From UBA8914 sp034002905 (GTDB taxonomy: Bacteria; Pseudomonadota; Alphaproteobacteria; UBA9219), in assembly GCA_034002905.1 (NCBI GenBank), contig JAVEZQ010000007.1, forward strand, positions 20,521 to 84,520: a stretch of DNA of 64,000 bases, written 5' to 3'. The notes under the pieces were generated by a model. The model worked only from the letters and a program-made list of their open reading frames with translations. It had not been told where the DNA came from and searched no databases. A program made the translations under genes and the position numbers. Shown here one piece after another: positions 42,960-51,570 of this stretch (its first letter is position 1; every line of letters starts with the position of its first letter).

Positions 42960-44651
42960 TTACACGCGCAGATTGACGCGACCTGGTGTCAAATAATAGA
43001 TTTCGTGGGCCGCAGCGACCCCGCTGATGTCCTCGGCACCGCCCTCTGTATTATTCGAGGACCGGTTCCATTCACGGCCTGCCCCGCCGCGCTGGTTTTG
43101 CGCAAATTGAGAGGACTGACCATCATCCCGCAAACTGAACTGCATGCAACCAGCATCAGCGGAAAGACCGGCTTCCTGCAAGGCCCTTTGCAAGGATGAT
43201 GAATCTTTTTGCAAAAGGTTCAATGTCGTTTGATTATCGACAATCACGGTTCCTTTCACCGTCTTGTCAGCCGAGATGTCCAGCTTGATCTCAATTTTAC
43301 CAAGCTCAGCGGGTTTAAGATTGATGGTAAACTCGTTGTTTCCATCTTTCACATTCTTGTAAAGCTGAACCGCGACCTGCTCGACGGGCTGAGGAAGTCC
43401 GACATTCCCGCCCTTTGTCGCCCGAACATCCGAAAGCTGGCTTGCAAAATTATAGGAACCGACAGGTCGCACGCCTTCTCCAGCAAGAGCCGTGTTGGTA
43501 CCCGCCGATGCCGTCGAAGAAACACCCTGCACTGTCGGTTGTGCTTCTGTTGTCAATCCCTTCGCAGCGCTGCCAGTTCCAGATAGCTGCTGTGCGACCG
43601 CGGCTACCGGTTGAGGCATAGCTTGCCGGTCATGTTGTTTACCGTAAAGCGCAGGATCATAGGTGCCAGTGCCCGCCTGTGTTTGCGCCTCACCAGTCTG
43701 GCCATGTAATTGTGAAACAAGGTTTTTGGGGTCCTTTCCCCAAACTCCGCCTTCTATTTCGGCTTTTGGTTCATGAAAAAGCTTCTGGTTCTTAAGCTTT
43801 TCGCCTAATCCAGCCAAAACTTCGCCGCCCTCTTCCTGCAAAGCCTGAATATCTTCGGTGAGGTTCGAAAGGAACTCGTTCAAGGCTTCAATCTTTTTCT
43901 TGGCACCGTTGCTTATATCCGTGGCCCCATCCGCATCCGTCACCAACAGGTCATCAAGATGGGACTGTAGAGACTCTTGCGCGTCAAGCAATGCCTGTAA
44001 TGGGTCATCGCCTGTCTGCTTGGCGTCTTCTCCTGCAACTTCGGTTGTGTCCGTTTCAGCTTGCGCACTCTTTTTCTCAACAAACGGCATGAGCGCTGCA
44101 AAAAACTGTTTCAACAAATCTCCGAGTGTGGGATCAATTGTTTCCTCGTCCGTTGCTTCTTTAGCCGCAACAGCTTCAGTTTCCTGTAAGGCTTCTGTTG
44201 TTTCTGTCTTTAAAACCGCAGTGCTCTCTTGTTCTTCTACAGATGGAGCTTCCTCGGCGTTTTGACGAACAGCTTCTTGTGTTTCGGAATCTTCCGGTGC
44301 AGCGACTTCCTTTTTTTCAGACGTTTTGTGGTCACGCGCCTTATGAGCCGAGGGTTCGGTCACTGCACGTCGTTCAGCCCTTTCGTGAACAGCTGCTTCC
44401 GAGTGACGCTTGATACGCACAAAACCAGAATCGTCCACAAGAGAGCTGTTTGATCGTGAACCAGCATTCTGTGGATGCGTTGTTGCTCGCGCCTCAACCT
44501 TCGGTAAAGAACCACCCGTTTCGGCCAACAAGTTGGCAAACAGGCTGTTACCGCCACTCTTATTTCCCAATCCCGCCTTGATGGCATTAAGAAATCCGTT
44601 GATCGCGGATTCTGTGGCATTTTGAACGGGTATGTCAGAAATTTGGGCCAT
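42960..44651 (-). CDS. fliK: Flagellar hook-length control protein FliK
   Basis: 563 aa from the ATG 7 nt after GGAGAA. Long, low-complexity Glu/Ala/Thr-rich middle (the molecular ruler region) and a Flg_hook domain near the C-terminus: VAVQLYKNVKDGNNEFTINLKPAELGKIEIKLDIS, then SLQRALQEAGLSADAGCMQFSLRDDG. FliK measures hook length and switches export specificity. The gene order, with flgD following, is usual. Confidence 0.9.
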   Translation of the reverse strand: MAQISDIPVQNATESAINGFLNAIKAGLGNKSGGNSLFANLLAETGGSLPKVEARATTHPQNAGSRSNSSLVDDSGFVRIKRHSEAAVHERAERRAVTEPSAHKARDHKTSEKKEVAAPEDSETQEAVRQNAEEAPSVEEQESTAVLKTETTEALQETEAVAAKEATDEETIDPTLGDLLKQFFAALMPFVEKKSAQAETDTTEVAGEDAKQTGDDPLQALLDAQESLQSHLDDLLVTDADGATDISNGAKKKIEALNEFLSNLTEDIQALQEEGGEVLAGLGEKLKNQKLFHEPKAEIEGGVWGKDPKNLVSQLHGQTGEAQTQAGTGTYDPALYGKQHDRQAMPQPVAAVAQQLSGTGSAAKGLTTEAQPTVQGVSSTASAGTNTALAGEGVRPVGSYNFASQLSDVRATKGGNVGLPQPVEQVAVQLYKNVKDGNNEFTINLKPAELGKIEIKLDISADKTVKGTVIVDNQTTLNLLQKDSSSLQRALQEAGLSADAGCMQFSLRDDGQSSQFAQNQRGGAGREWNRSSNNTEGGAEDISGVAAAHEIYYLTPGRVNLRV

Positions 44652-44681
44652 GATAGATTTCTCCAACAAAAAACAAAAAAC

Positions 44682-45155
44682 TTAGGCTGAACGATCAACG
44701 GCGATCGGCTCGCATTGAGGGCTGTAAACACCAAGCATCATGGGGTTCTTCCGCGGGTCGGTATAACATTCGCTGGTTTTGATCTGGGCCTTTGCCGCCT
44801 CCACAATCGTTTGCATCAAAGACTGCGTAGCTTGAATTGCCGCACTAAGCCCCTCGGCATTGCGGGTAGATGCCACGCGAAGACGCTCACCTTCCGTGCG
44901 CAACTTTTCACGAACATTACGTTCTGTCTCTTCAAGAAGAGAAGGGTTTTCAGCAATTTTCCCGATGCCTAGCTCATAATTGCGCATCAAGCGATTTTTT
45001 TCTTCTCGCAAGCCGCTCAGCCCCGCATAGTCCCGACGCTTTAAAAGGTCGATTTCGCAATCCATTACTTCCGTCAAGGAAGACATCATATCACAAAGTG
45101 CCATCGCAAGTCGGGCACCATCAACAGGTTTTGTTTGTATTCCAGCTTGTGACAT
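44682..45155 (-). CDS. flgN: Flagellar chaperone FlgN-like protein
   Basis: 157 aa, helical. MALCDMMSSLTEVMDCEIDLLKRRDYAGLSGLREEKNRLMRNYE fits the FlgN coiled-coil pattern, followed by a long helix and a short PYxP-like tail (MLGVYSPQ). Start chosen by AAGGA 6 nt upstream. FlgN carries FlgK and FlgL to the export apparatus. Located between flgJ (4-nt gap) and fliK in one operon. Confidence 0.75.
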   Translation of the reverse strand: MSQAGIQTKPVDGARLAMALCDMMSSLTEVMDCEIDLLKRRDYAGLSGLREEKNRLMRNYELGIGKIAENPSLLEETERNVREKLRTEGERLRVASTRNAEGLSAAIQATQSLMQTIVEAAKAQIKTSECYTDPRKNPMMLGVYSPQCEPIAVDRSA

Positions 45156-45159
45156 CTTG

Positions 45160-45498
45160 TTATCCTTCCGTTCCATATGAGGCCTGATTTCTGGCCATAT
45201 CCTGCATCTTGACCATCGCCTCGACGATAGAGGCGCTAAGACTCGAGCCAAGGTCAGAAGTCATCGATTTTCCATATTCCTGAATCAATAAATCTCTCAT
45301 CACATCTTCCCCTACGCCACCACCAAACATCGAGTCTGTTTCGACGCCTTCCCACATGGGCTTGATCATTTGCGCCATAAAGACGGATTCAAAATCTTTG
45401 GCTATGCCCTCAATTTCCTTGCGCGACGCTTTGTTTTTCTCAAACCGCGCGGCGGAAGCTGTTTTCAAAACATCGATAGGTTGTGAGATTGCGTCCAT
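45160..45498 (-). CDS. flgJ: Flagellar rod-binding protein, FlgJ N-terminal type
   Basis: 112 aa, the rod-assembly domain alone without the muramidase domain, as usual in alphaproteobacteria. Core: GIAKDFESVFMAQMIKPMWEGVETDSMFGGGVGEDVMRDLLIQEYGKSMT. The ATG follows AAGGA by 8 nt. Located between flgI (16 bp) and flgN (4 bp). Confidence 0.88.
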   Translation of the reverse strand: MDAISQPIDVLKTASAARFEKNKASRKEIEGIAKDFESVFMAQMIKPMWEGVETDSMFGGGVGEDVMRDLLIQEYGKSMTSDLGSSLSASIVEAMVKMQDMARNQASYGTEG

Positions 45499-45514
45499 AC
45501 TCAAGATTCCTTTG

Positions 45515-46669
45515 CTAAATCACTTCCAAATCAGCCTGTAGCGCACCTGCCGCTTTGATTGATTGTAAAATCGTGATCATGTCGCGCGGTCCGATCCCAA
45601 GCGCATTAAGGCTTTGCACCATTTCCTGAAGGCTGACACCTGTATCGAGAACACCCATCTTTTTGGCCTCACCCTCATCAACTTCGACATTTGTGCGCGC
45701 GACCACTTCTGTCTGCCCGCCTTGTGAGAAAGGTGCAGGCTGCGAAACTTGCGGCGTTTCGGTAATACGAATGGTGAGGTTGCCTTGGGCAATGGCCACA
45801 GTATTAATGCGAACATTTTCACCCATCACAATCACGCCGGATTGTTCATCAATAACAACCCGTGCGACTTGATCCGGCGCTACGGTTAGTTGCTCGATCT
45901 GGGTCATCAAGCCGACGACATCATTACGGCGCCCATCAGGAACCAAAACACGAACCGTCGCGGCATCTTGAGCAACAGCGACATCTCCTTTAAGGCCCTT
46001 ATTAATTGCTTCAGCCACGCGGTTCGCCGTCGTAAAATCAGGGTTACGCAGGGAAAGCCGCATTGAACCCAGATCGGCAAGCCGGAAGGGTATTTCCCGC
46101 TCAACGATCGCGCCGTTTGCGATACGACCGGAGGTTGGTACACCCTTGGTTACCGTCGTCCCCTGCCCCTCGGCCGCAAAACCGCCAACGGCCAAGGCGC
46201 CTTGAGCCACCGCATAAACTTCGCCATCTGCGCCCAATAACGGCGTCACAAGAAGCGTACCGCCAGCCAGACTCTTCGCATCACCCAGCGTAGAGACAAC
46301 AACATCAACCTTTGACCCCTGCGACGAGAAGGGGGGCAAAGTCGCTGTGACCATGACCGCAGCGACATTCTTTGTTTTCATGGAGCTGCCGCGGGTATTG
46401 ACGCCCAGACGTTCAAGCATACCCACGAGACTCTTTTCCGTGAAAGGCGAGTTTGTCAAGCTGTCGCCTGATCCATTCAAGCCGACGACAAGGCCATAAC
46501 CGATGAGAAGGTTATCTCTAACACCTTCAAAATCCACAACATCCTTCAACCGAGATTCGGCATAAACAGGAGCCATAAAGCTAGGCGACGAAAGAAAGAG
46601 AGCCGTGCAGCACAGAACACTGCAAAACCGGCGACAGACACCCCATTTCTTTGATCCAGCCCGAACCAT
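45515..46669 (-). CDS. flgI: Flagellar P-ring protein FlgI
   Basis: 384 aa. Signal peptide ending APVYA, then SRLKDVVDFEGVRDNLLIGYGLVVGLNGSGDSL, TKNVAAVMVTATLPPF, VVVSTLGDAKSLAGGTLL and the C-terminal VSLQEMVQSLNALGIGPRDMITILQSIKAAGALQADLEVI, all diagnostic of FlgI. Forms the P-ring in the peptidoglycan layer. First gene of its operon, behind a sigma-54 promoter at 46715-46730, and divergent from fliX. Confidence 0.96.
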   Translation of the reverse strand: MVRAGSKKWGVCRRFCSVLCCTALFLSSPSFMAPVYAESRLKDVVDFEGVRDNLLIGYGLVVGLNGSGDSLTNSPFTEKSLVGMLERLGVNTRGSSMKTKNVAAVMVTATLPPFSSQGSKVDVVVSTLGDAKSLAGGTLLVTPLLGADGEVYAVAQGALAVGGFAAEGQGTTVTKGVPTSGRIANGAIVEREIPFRLADLGSMRLSLRNPDFTTANRVAEAINKGLKGDVAVAQDAATVRVLVPDGRRNDVVGLMTQIEQLTVAPDQVARVVIDEQSGVIVMGENVRINTVAIAQGNLTIRITETPQVSQPAPFSQGGQTEVVARTNVEVDEGEAKKMGVLDTGVSLQEMVQSLNALGIGPRDMITILQSIKAAGALQADLEVI

Positions 46670-46714
46670 ACTTTGTTTCCCATTGAATAAAATCGTTTCC
46701 TCGACAGGAATAAA

Positions 46715-46730
46715 AGCAAACGCCGTGCCA
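46715..46730 (-). promoter_or_regulatory. Sigma-54 promoter of the flgI operon
   Basis: Minus strand: TGGCACGGCGTTTGCT, with -24 TGGCACG and -12 TTGC at the right spacing (consensus TGGCACGnnnnTTGCA). It lies about 45 bp upstream of the flgI ATG. Class II flagellar genes in this class are controlled by sigma-54 and FlbD. Confidence 0.85.
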
Positions 46731-46928
46731 GAGTCCGGGCCGGCACTAATTCTTCGTTATCTGATTGATCTTTTTTACATTTCATATATCCTTGTGTCAG
46801 AAAGATTGCATGAGCCCTTCACAAAGAGGTAAAGTATGCCAGCTCAGCTCAAGTCGTCGGAATCTTTTGCCTCTCTGCGCGTATGCGCATTAACGTCTCG
46901 ACAGGGAACATTATGTTAGGATGGTGGA

Positions 46929-47354
46929 ATGATTAGTCGTATTGACGGCCCTCGACCCCTAAGCGCGACAGCGCCAACACGCAAAGCCTCGAAAACAAGC
47001 CGCGCGAGCGGGTCGAGTTTTTCCAAGCATCTGGATGAAGCTGAAGAAGTCTCTGGTGCGTCTGGCGCCGTTGGCGTTGGCTCTATTACCGGAGTCCTTG
47101 ATATCCAAGAAGTTGATGATGCGCTAGAGCGAGCAGCGCGGGGAAAGGTGCGGGCCGAGGAGCTTTTAAGCAAACTTGACGACCTGCGACTGGATATTCT
47201 GAGCGGCACGATTTCGAAAAATAAGCTCCAAAAGCTCTCGGAATTGGTTAACAGCAAGAAGTTAGAGATATCTGACCCAAAATTAAGTGAGATTCTTGAT
47301 CAAATCGACTTGCGCGCGCAAGTGGAATTAGCCAAATTCACCCGCACTTTGTAA
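46929..47354 (+). CDS. fliX: Flagellar assembly regulator FliX
   Basis: 141 aa. The N-terminus is Ser/Arg-rich and low complexity; the C-terminal domain DDLRLDILSGTISKNKLQKLSEL, DPKLSEILDQIDLRAQVELAKF is the FliX pattern. In Caulobacter FliX links assembly of the early flagellar structure to activity of the sigma-54 activator FlbD. Divergent from flgI, as in Caulobacter. Confidence 0.88.
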   Translation: MISRIDGPRPLSATAPTRKASKTSRASGSSFSKHLDEAEEVSGASGAVGVGSITGVLDIQEVDDALERAARGKVRAEELLSKLDDLRLDILSGTISKNKLQKLSELVNSKKLEISDPKLSEILDQIDLRAQVELAKFTRTL

Positions 47355-47382
47355 AATCGAATCGTTATGGAGTTTTCAGCCT

Positions 47383-47805
47383 ATGGTCACCGTCCCATCA
47401 AATTACAAGCCGACTGAAAAAGAAGCTTATATGAATCCCGTTATGCTGGAATATTTCCGGCAAAAACTTTTAGCGTGGAAGGATGTTATCCTCAACGACG
47501 CCAGCAATACGCTGCAAGAATTACAAGATGAAGGTGGCTTGCGCGAGTCCGACATCGCCGACCGCGCGAGCGTAGAGACCGATGTTGCACTTGAACTCCG
47601 TGCGCGCGATCGTCAAAGAAAGTTGATCAGTAAAATAGACGAAGCACTGGAAAGGATTCGCAATAACGAATATGGTTACTGCGAAGAGACGGGCGATCCC
47701 ATTGGCGTAAAACGCCTTGAGGCGCGCCCCGTTGCAACCCTTACCGTCGAGGCACAGGAACGACATGAGAGAATGGAACGCACACATCGCGATGAACGTG
47801 AATAA
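47383..47805 (+). CDS. dksA: DksA-like RNA polymerase-binding factor (single-Cys type)
   Basis: 140 aa. Coiled-coil domain (FRQKLLAWKDVILNDASNTLQELQ, DIADRASVETDVALELRARDRQRKLISKIDEAL) followed by the C4-type finger region, where only one Cys is kept (YGYCEETGDPIGVKRLEARPVATLTVEAQERHERMER). Zinc-free DksA forms are typical of alphaproteobacteria. It binds the RNA polymerase secondary channel, with ppGpp, to adjust rRNA and amino-acid gene expression. Start may be the second Met (47431). It overlaps the next gene by 14 nt. Confidence 0.92.
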   Translation: MVTVPSNYKPTEKEAYMNPVMLEYFRQKLLAWKDVILNDASNTLQELQDEGGLRESDIADRASVETDVALELRARDRQRKLISKIDEALERIRNNEYGYCEETGDPIGVKRLEARPVATLTVEAQERHERMERTHRDERE

Positions 47806-48469
47806 AAAAATCCTGTTACTGGGTCTTGTGTCCGCTTTGTTTTGTAGCGAAGGTCTAGCAGCCCCACAAGATGCAGCCCCACAAGAAGACGTGAACGGGG
47901 TTGTCCCGTCATTATATGGCGTCGATAATTTTTTAATTCATCAGGCCCGATTGGCAAACGACGTTGCCTCTGCCAATTGTGGTGTCTCGAGCCGCACGGC
48001 CTCGGAGACAACTCTTGCCTCGCTTAAAACTGCGACTTTGAGCGTCGTGTCAGCCAGCGAGATTAACAAACTTGACAAAGACTCGTCCACGGTTACCATC
48101 CTGCCAGAGGTTGTTACCATGCAGCCGAACGAAAAGTCCTGCCTGTCATGGGTCTCTCTTTCTGTTCAGACACGCAATGTTGTCAACTTACCGCCTCGAA
48201 AAGACCCACGCGACATCAAGCTTGTCTATTGGGAAGGCGGTCTACTGGTCAGCACATCGCCCCATGCCCATCAACGTGGCGTTAACGAGGCTCTTTTCAA
48301 GCTCTCCAGTCTTCTTTCAACACAGTATTTTCGCGATCAGCCGCCTAAGCTCCAAAAGCACACCCCACCGGAATCCGGTCCAGCCTTCCCGAAAAAGGAG
48401 GGAAACAAGAACAGCCTCATCGACGAAGTTTCAGGGGCAGTCCTCGATAAAAAAATCAGCGAAGAATAA
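47792..48469 (+). CDS. Hypothetical secreted protein, 225 aa (dksA-coupled)
   Basis: A signal peptide (MNVNKKILLLGLVSALFCSEGLA-APQ). The mature part has two Cys (SANCGVS, EKSCLSW), a predominantly beta-rich centre and a Lys/Pro-rich tail. Unrecognised. The ATG lies inside the last codons of dksA in another frame, and the internal GTG/ATG upstream would remove the signal peptide, so translational coupling to dksA is likely. The position next to fliX and dksA suggests a flagellar-linked periplasmic role but nothing in the sequence proves it. Confidence 0.7.
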   Translation: MNVNKKILLLGLVSALFCSEGLAAPQDAAPQEDVNGVVPSLYGVDNFLIHQARLANDVASANCGVSSRTASETTLASLKTATLSVVSASEINKLDKDSSTVTILPEVVTMQPNEKSCLSWVSLSVQTRNVVNLPPRKDPRDIKLVYWEGGLLVSTSPHAHQRGVNEALFKLSSLLSTQYFRDQPPKLQKHTPPESGPAFPKKEGNKNSLIDEVSGAVLDKKISEE

Positions 48470-48482
48470 AGAGTGAGGGGCC

Positions 48483-49076
48483 TTATCGCCGAGCTTGAAG
48501 CGCGGCGATCAAGGTACCATCATCCAAATAGTCCAGTTCCCCGCCCATTGGAAGGCCATGAGCAAGATGCGAAAGCTTGACGTTTAATCCAGCAAGCCGC
48601 TCTGCCACATAATGGGCTGTTGTTTGCCCCTCGACTGTCGCACTGAGGGCGAGAATAACCTCTTCAACATTTCCCTGTTGCACGCGTTCGACAAGCTTGT
48701 CGATCCGCAGATCAGCGGGACGAATACCTTCCAGCGCGGATAAAGTCCCCCCTAAAACGTGATACCGCCCCTTGAACGCGCGCGAACGCTCCAACGCCCA
48801 AAGGTCGGCTACATCTTCAACAACACAAAGGGTGGACTCTTCCCGCAAAGGGTCACGACAAAGCGCGCAGGGAGAAACAACATCCCAATTCCCGCATTCG
48901 GGACAAGACTGCATCGTCTGGGCCACCGTTTCCAATGATTGAGCCAAAGGCAGCATCAAAGCCTCGCGGCGCTTGAGCAAATACAGAACAACACGACGCG
49001 CCGAACGAGGCCCCAATCCCGGAAGCTTGGCCAAAAGCTGGGTTAACTGATCCAATGGGGAAAGCGCGGGCGACAT
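48483..49076 (-). CDS. recR: Recombination mediator protein RecR
   Basis: 197 aa. HhH (LAKLPGLGPRSARRVVLYLL), a C4 zinc finger (CPECGNWD, CALCRDP), and the Toprim region LCVVEDVADLWALERSRAFKGRYHVLGG. With RecO it loads RecA onto SSB-coated gaps. Follows ybaB and dnaX in the classical cluster; the ATG is that of MSPALSPLDQL. Confidence 0.95.
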   Translation of the reverse strand: MSPALSPLDQLTQLLAKLPGLGPRSARRVVLYLLKRREALMLPLAQSLETVAQTMQSCPECGNWDVVSPCALCRDPLREESTLCVVEDVADLWALERSRAFKGRYHVLGGTLSALEGIRPADLRIDKLVERVQQGNVEEVILALSATVEGQTTAHYVAERLAGLNVKLSHLAHGLPMGGELDYLDDGTLIAALQARR

Positions 49077-49098
49077 AACGTCGGTGTTCCCTTCCGCA

Positions 49099-49422
49099 CT
49101 AGAACGGTAATTGCATGCCGGGTGGCAGCTTAAGCCCCCCCATGGCTTTTTCCGTTTCTGTCGCGATATGGGCATCAAGTTTTGCCTTTGCCTCATTAAA
49201 GGCGGCGACGATCATATCTTCCGTCATCTCGATGTCGCTGAGATCGATGGCTTTAGGATCAATCTTGACCTTCTTCATATTGCCTTTGCCTCCCAACGTC
49301 ACAACGGCAAGTCCCGATGCCGCCTGCCCCACAAACTCTGAAGCTTCAAGGGCGGCTTGCATCTGGCTCATCTTGGACTGCATGTCCTGAACCTGTTTCA
49401 TCATTTTTCCCATATTCAGCAT
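49099..49422 (-). CDS. YbaB/EbfC nucleoid-associated protein
   Basis: 107 aa. MLNMGKMMKQVQDMQSKMSQMQ then VVTLGGKGNMKKVKIDPKAID, the YbaB/EbfC pattern of a small dimeric DNA-binding protein. The start at 49422 is 7 nt after AAAGGA, better than the ATG 6 nt upstream. Between dnaX and recR on the same strand, as in most bacteria. Confidence 0.92.
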   Translation of the reverse strand: MLNMGKMMKQVQDMQSKMSQMQAALEASEFVGQAASGLAVVTLGGKGNMKKVKIDPKAIDLSDIEMTEDMIVAAFNEAKAKLDAHIATETEKAMGGLKLPPGMQLPF

Positions 49423-49507
49423 CGGCATTTCCTTTGTTTCTAGATGTGTTCTTCACAGAATCCGTTAGGTGCGGCGTGCCCTTCATACGGCACAGGCGCA
49501 ACAAAGA

Positions 49508-51325
49508 TCAATCCTCTTCTTCTATATCAGGCACGAACTCTTCTACAACATCCGCTTCCTCGGCCAACAAGGGGAGCGGGGCCACGTCTTTTGCCTTTAG
49601 AGAAACGATCTTTGCGGTAGGGAACTGCACTAAAACATCTTTCATAAGTGGATGAGATTCTGCCTTTTCCTGTCGTGCACGTTCCTTGAGTCTGTTTTGC
49701 TCAACAAGCGTTGGCTCGCCCTCTTGATCAACAACAGCAACCATCCAGCGCTGGCCGGTCCATTTTTGAAGACAGGCAGTCATGCGGCTAATCAAGGTTG
49801 TCGAGGCATCCTTTTCCAAACGAACTTCCAGTTTGCCGGGCGAAAAATGAACCAGATGTACGGCGCTGGACAATTCACCATACAAGCCACCTTCACGGTT
49901 TTGCGCGAATAACTCCACGAGCGCGCGAAAATCTGCAGGGACAGCTAAGGCAACCTCTTGCGTTTTTGCCTGTGTCGTCGCGACAGGGGCTTCCATAGGC
50001 TGTGCCACAGCTTCCACGGAAGCAAACCGCACTGCGCCAGCCCGTATGGCGCGCACGTTACCGCCACCACCAGCAGTTGGTCCAGTCGCTCCAGCCCCAG
50101 AAGAAGTGGAAGACACAACCGCGCCTTGTCCAACAGCACCCTCTTCCTTGAGCTGTTTGATCAACTCACCGGGCGTTGGCATCTGCGCCGCAAAGCCAAG
50201 CCGAATAAGAACCATTTCTGCCGCTATGGCTGGCTGGGCGGCAATCTGAACTTCTGAAATGCCCTTGATCAAAATCTGCCAAGCTCGCGCCAAAGCCGGA
50301 ATTGAGACAGCCTCCATCTCACGAACAAAAGAGCGTTCAGCCTCAGGCATATCCTCAAAAAAAGCGGTTTCTGTGATAATCTTTGCCCGCGTCAAAAGGT
50401 GGATGCTCGCGGCCATATCCTGCAGCACTTGCAAGGGGTCACAGCCAGATTGAAGCATGCCATCATAAGCCACCAAAACTTCCGGCATTTCGCCGCGCAA
50501 TACATGCGCACAAAGCATAAGACTGGCCCCACGATCGGCAAGCCCTAGCATCTCTTTAACATCAGCCTCACTTACACGGCCATTACCCAGCGCAATTGCC
50601 TGATCCAGCAAGCTGAGCCCGTCACGCACAGAGCCATCCGCTGCCTGAGCAATCAGTTTGATCGCGGATTCTTCCGCCTCTGCGCCCTCTTTCTTCACAA
50701 TATTCAAAAAGTGCGTTGTTAACTCACTGCTCTGAATACGGCGCAGATCAAAGCGCTGGCACCGTGACAAGACGGTGACGGGCACTTTGCGAATTTCCGT
50801 TGTTGCAAAGATAAACTTCGTATGAGCGGGAGGCTCCTCCAACGTCTTGAGCAACGCGTTAAACGCGTTTTTCGAGAGCATATGAACTTCGTCAAGAATG
50901 TATATCTTGTACTTCGCAGAGACAGGCCCATAACGCACGCCTTCGACGATCTCGCGGATATCATCCACGCCGGTGCGTGAGGCTGCGTCCATTTCCTGAA
51001 TATCAACATGCCGGTCTTCGGTAATCGCACGACACGCATCACAAGCACCACAAGGCTCAATCGTTTGTGACGCAGGATCACGTCCGGTACAATTCAGCGC
51101 CTTGGCGATAATACGTGCCGTGGTCGTTTTGCCGATACCGCGCACCCCCGTAAGCATCCATGCCTGTGGCAAGCGACCCGTCTGAATGGCATGAGTCAAG
51201 GTTTTGACCATAGCCTCCTGACCAATCAACTCGGCGAAAGTCGAGGGCCTGTATTTGCGGGCAAGAACGCGATAAGGCTGAGCCGTAGCGTTGGCATCGG
51301 AATCTGTGGGAAATAAAGATGTCAA
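49508..51325 (-). CDS. dnaX: DNA polymerase III subunits gamma/tau
   Basis: 605 aa from a TTG start preceded by AGGA at 6 nt; a TTG 33 nt upstream is an alternative. AAA+ clamp-loader domain with Walker A GVRGIGKTTTA, zinc module CTGRDP and CGACDACRA, Walker B YILDEVHMLS, SRC motif LSRCQRF. A long C-terminal part contains the DnaE/DnaB-binding region and Ala/Gly-rich linkers. Downstream of the 4.5S RNA gene, upstream of ybaB. Confidence 0.95.
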   Translation of the reverse strand: MTSLFPTDSDANATAQPYRVLARKYRPSTFAELIGQEAMVKTLTHAIQTGRLPQAWMLTGVRGIGKTTTARIIAKALNCTGRDPASQTIEPCGACDACRAITEDRHVDIQEMDAASRTGVDDIREIVEGVRYGPVSAKYKIYILDEVHMLSKNAFNALLKTLEEPPAHTKFIFATTEIRKVPVTVLSRCQRFDLRRIQSSELTTHFLNIVKKEGAEAEESAIKLIAQAADGSVRDGLSLLDQAIALGNGRVSEADVKEMLGLADRGASLMLCAHVLRGEMPEVLVAYDGMLQSGCDPLQVLQDMAASIHLLTRAKIITETAFFEDMPEAERSFVREMEAVSIPALARAWQILIKGISEVQIAAQPAIAAEMVLIRLGFAAQMPTPGELIKQLKEEGAVGQGAVVSSTSSGAGATGPTAGGGGNVRAIRAGAVRFASVEAVAQPMEAPVATTQAKTQEVALAVPADFRALVELFAQNREGGLYGELSSAVHLVHFSPGKLEVRLEKDASTTLISRMTACLQKWTGQRWMVAVVDQEGEPTLVEQNRLKERARQEKAESHPLMKDVLVQFPTAKIVSLKAKDVAPLPLLAEEADVVEEFVPDIEEED

Positions 51326-51391
51326 AACACTATCCTGAAGCAATCGGCCAAAGATCAAGAAGACAGAAACAAGGGGGTCGTTTTTTAAAGT

Positions 51392-51488
51392 GAGGGGCTG
51401 AGCCGCGACCCGAATCGAAACATGTTACGGCTGCTTTCTCTCGAACCTGACCGGGTTGGCACGTGATCCACCCACGACCAGCCCCTCA
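51392..51488 (-). ncRNA. ffs: 4.5S / small SRP RNA
   Basis: On the minus strand it starts GAGGGGCTGGTCGTGGG and ends CGCGGCTCAGCCCCTC, so the ends form a strong terminal stem. The middle has the conserved domain IV features GGTCAGG, an apical GAGA-type tetraloop and AAGCAGCCGTAACA. It pairs with Ffh to target membrane proteins. ffs just upstream of dnaX is normal for the class. Confidence 0.92.
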
Positions 51489-51570
51489 AGACCTTTATAG
51501 CAGATTCCCGCGTGAAAACGAGAAAAAAAGACCGCAATAGAGGGAAATAACACCTTGGAATGTAAGTAGA

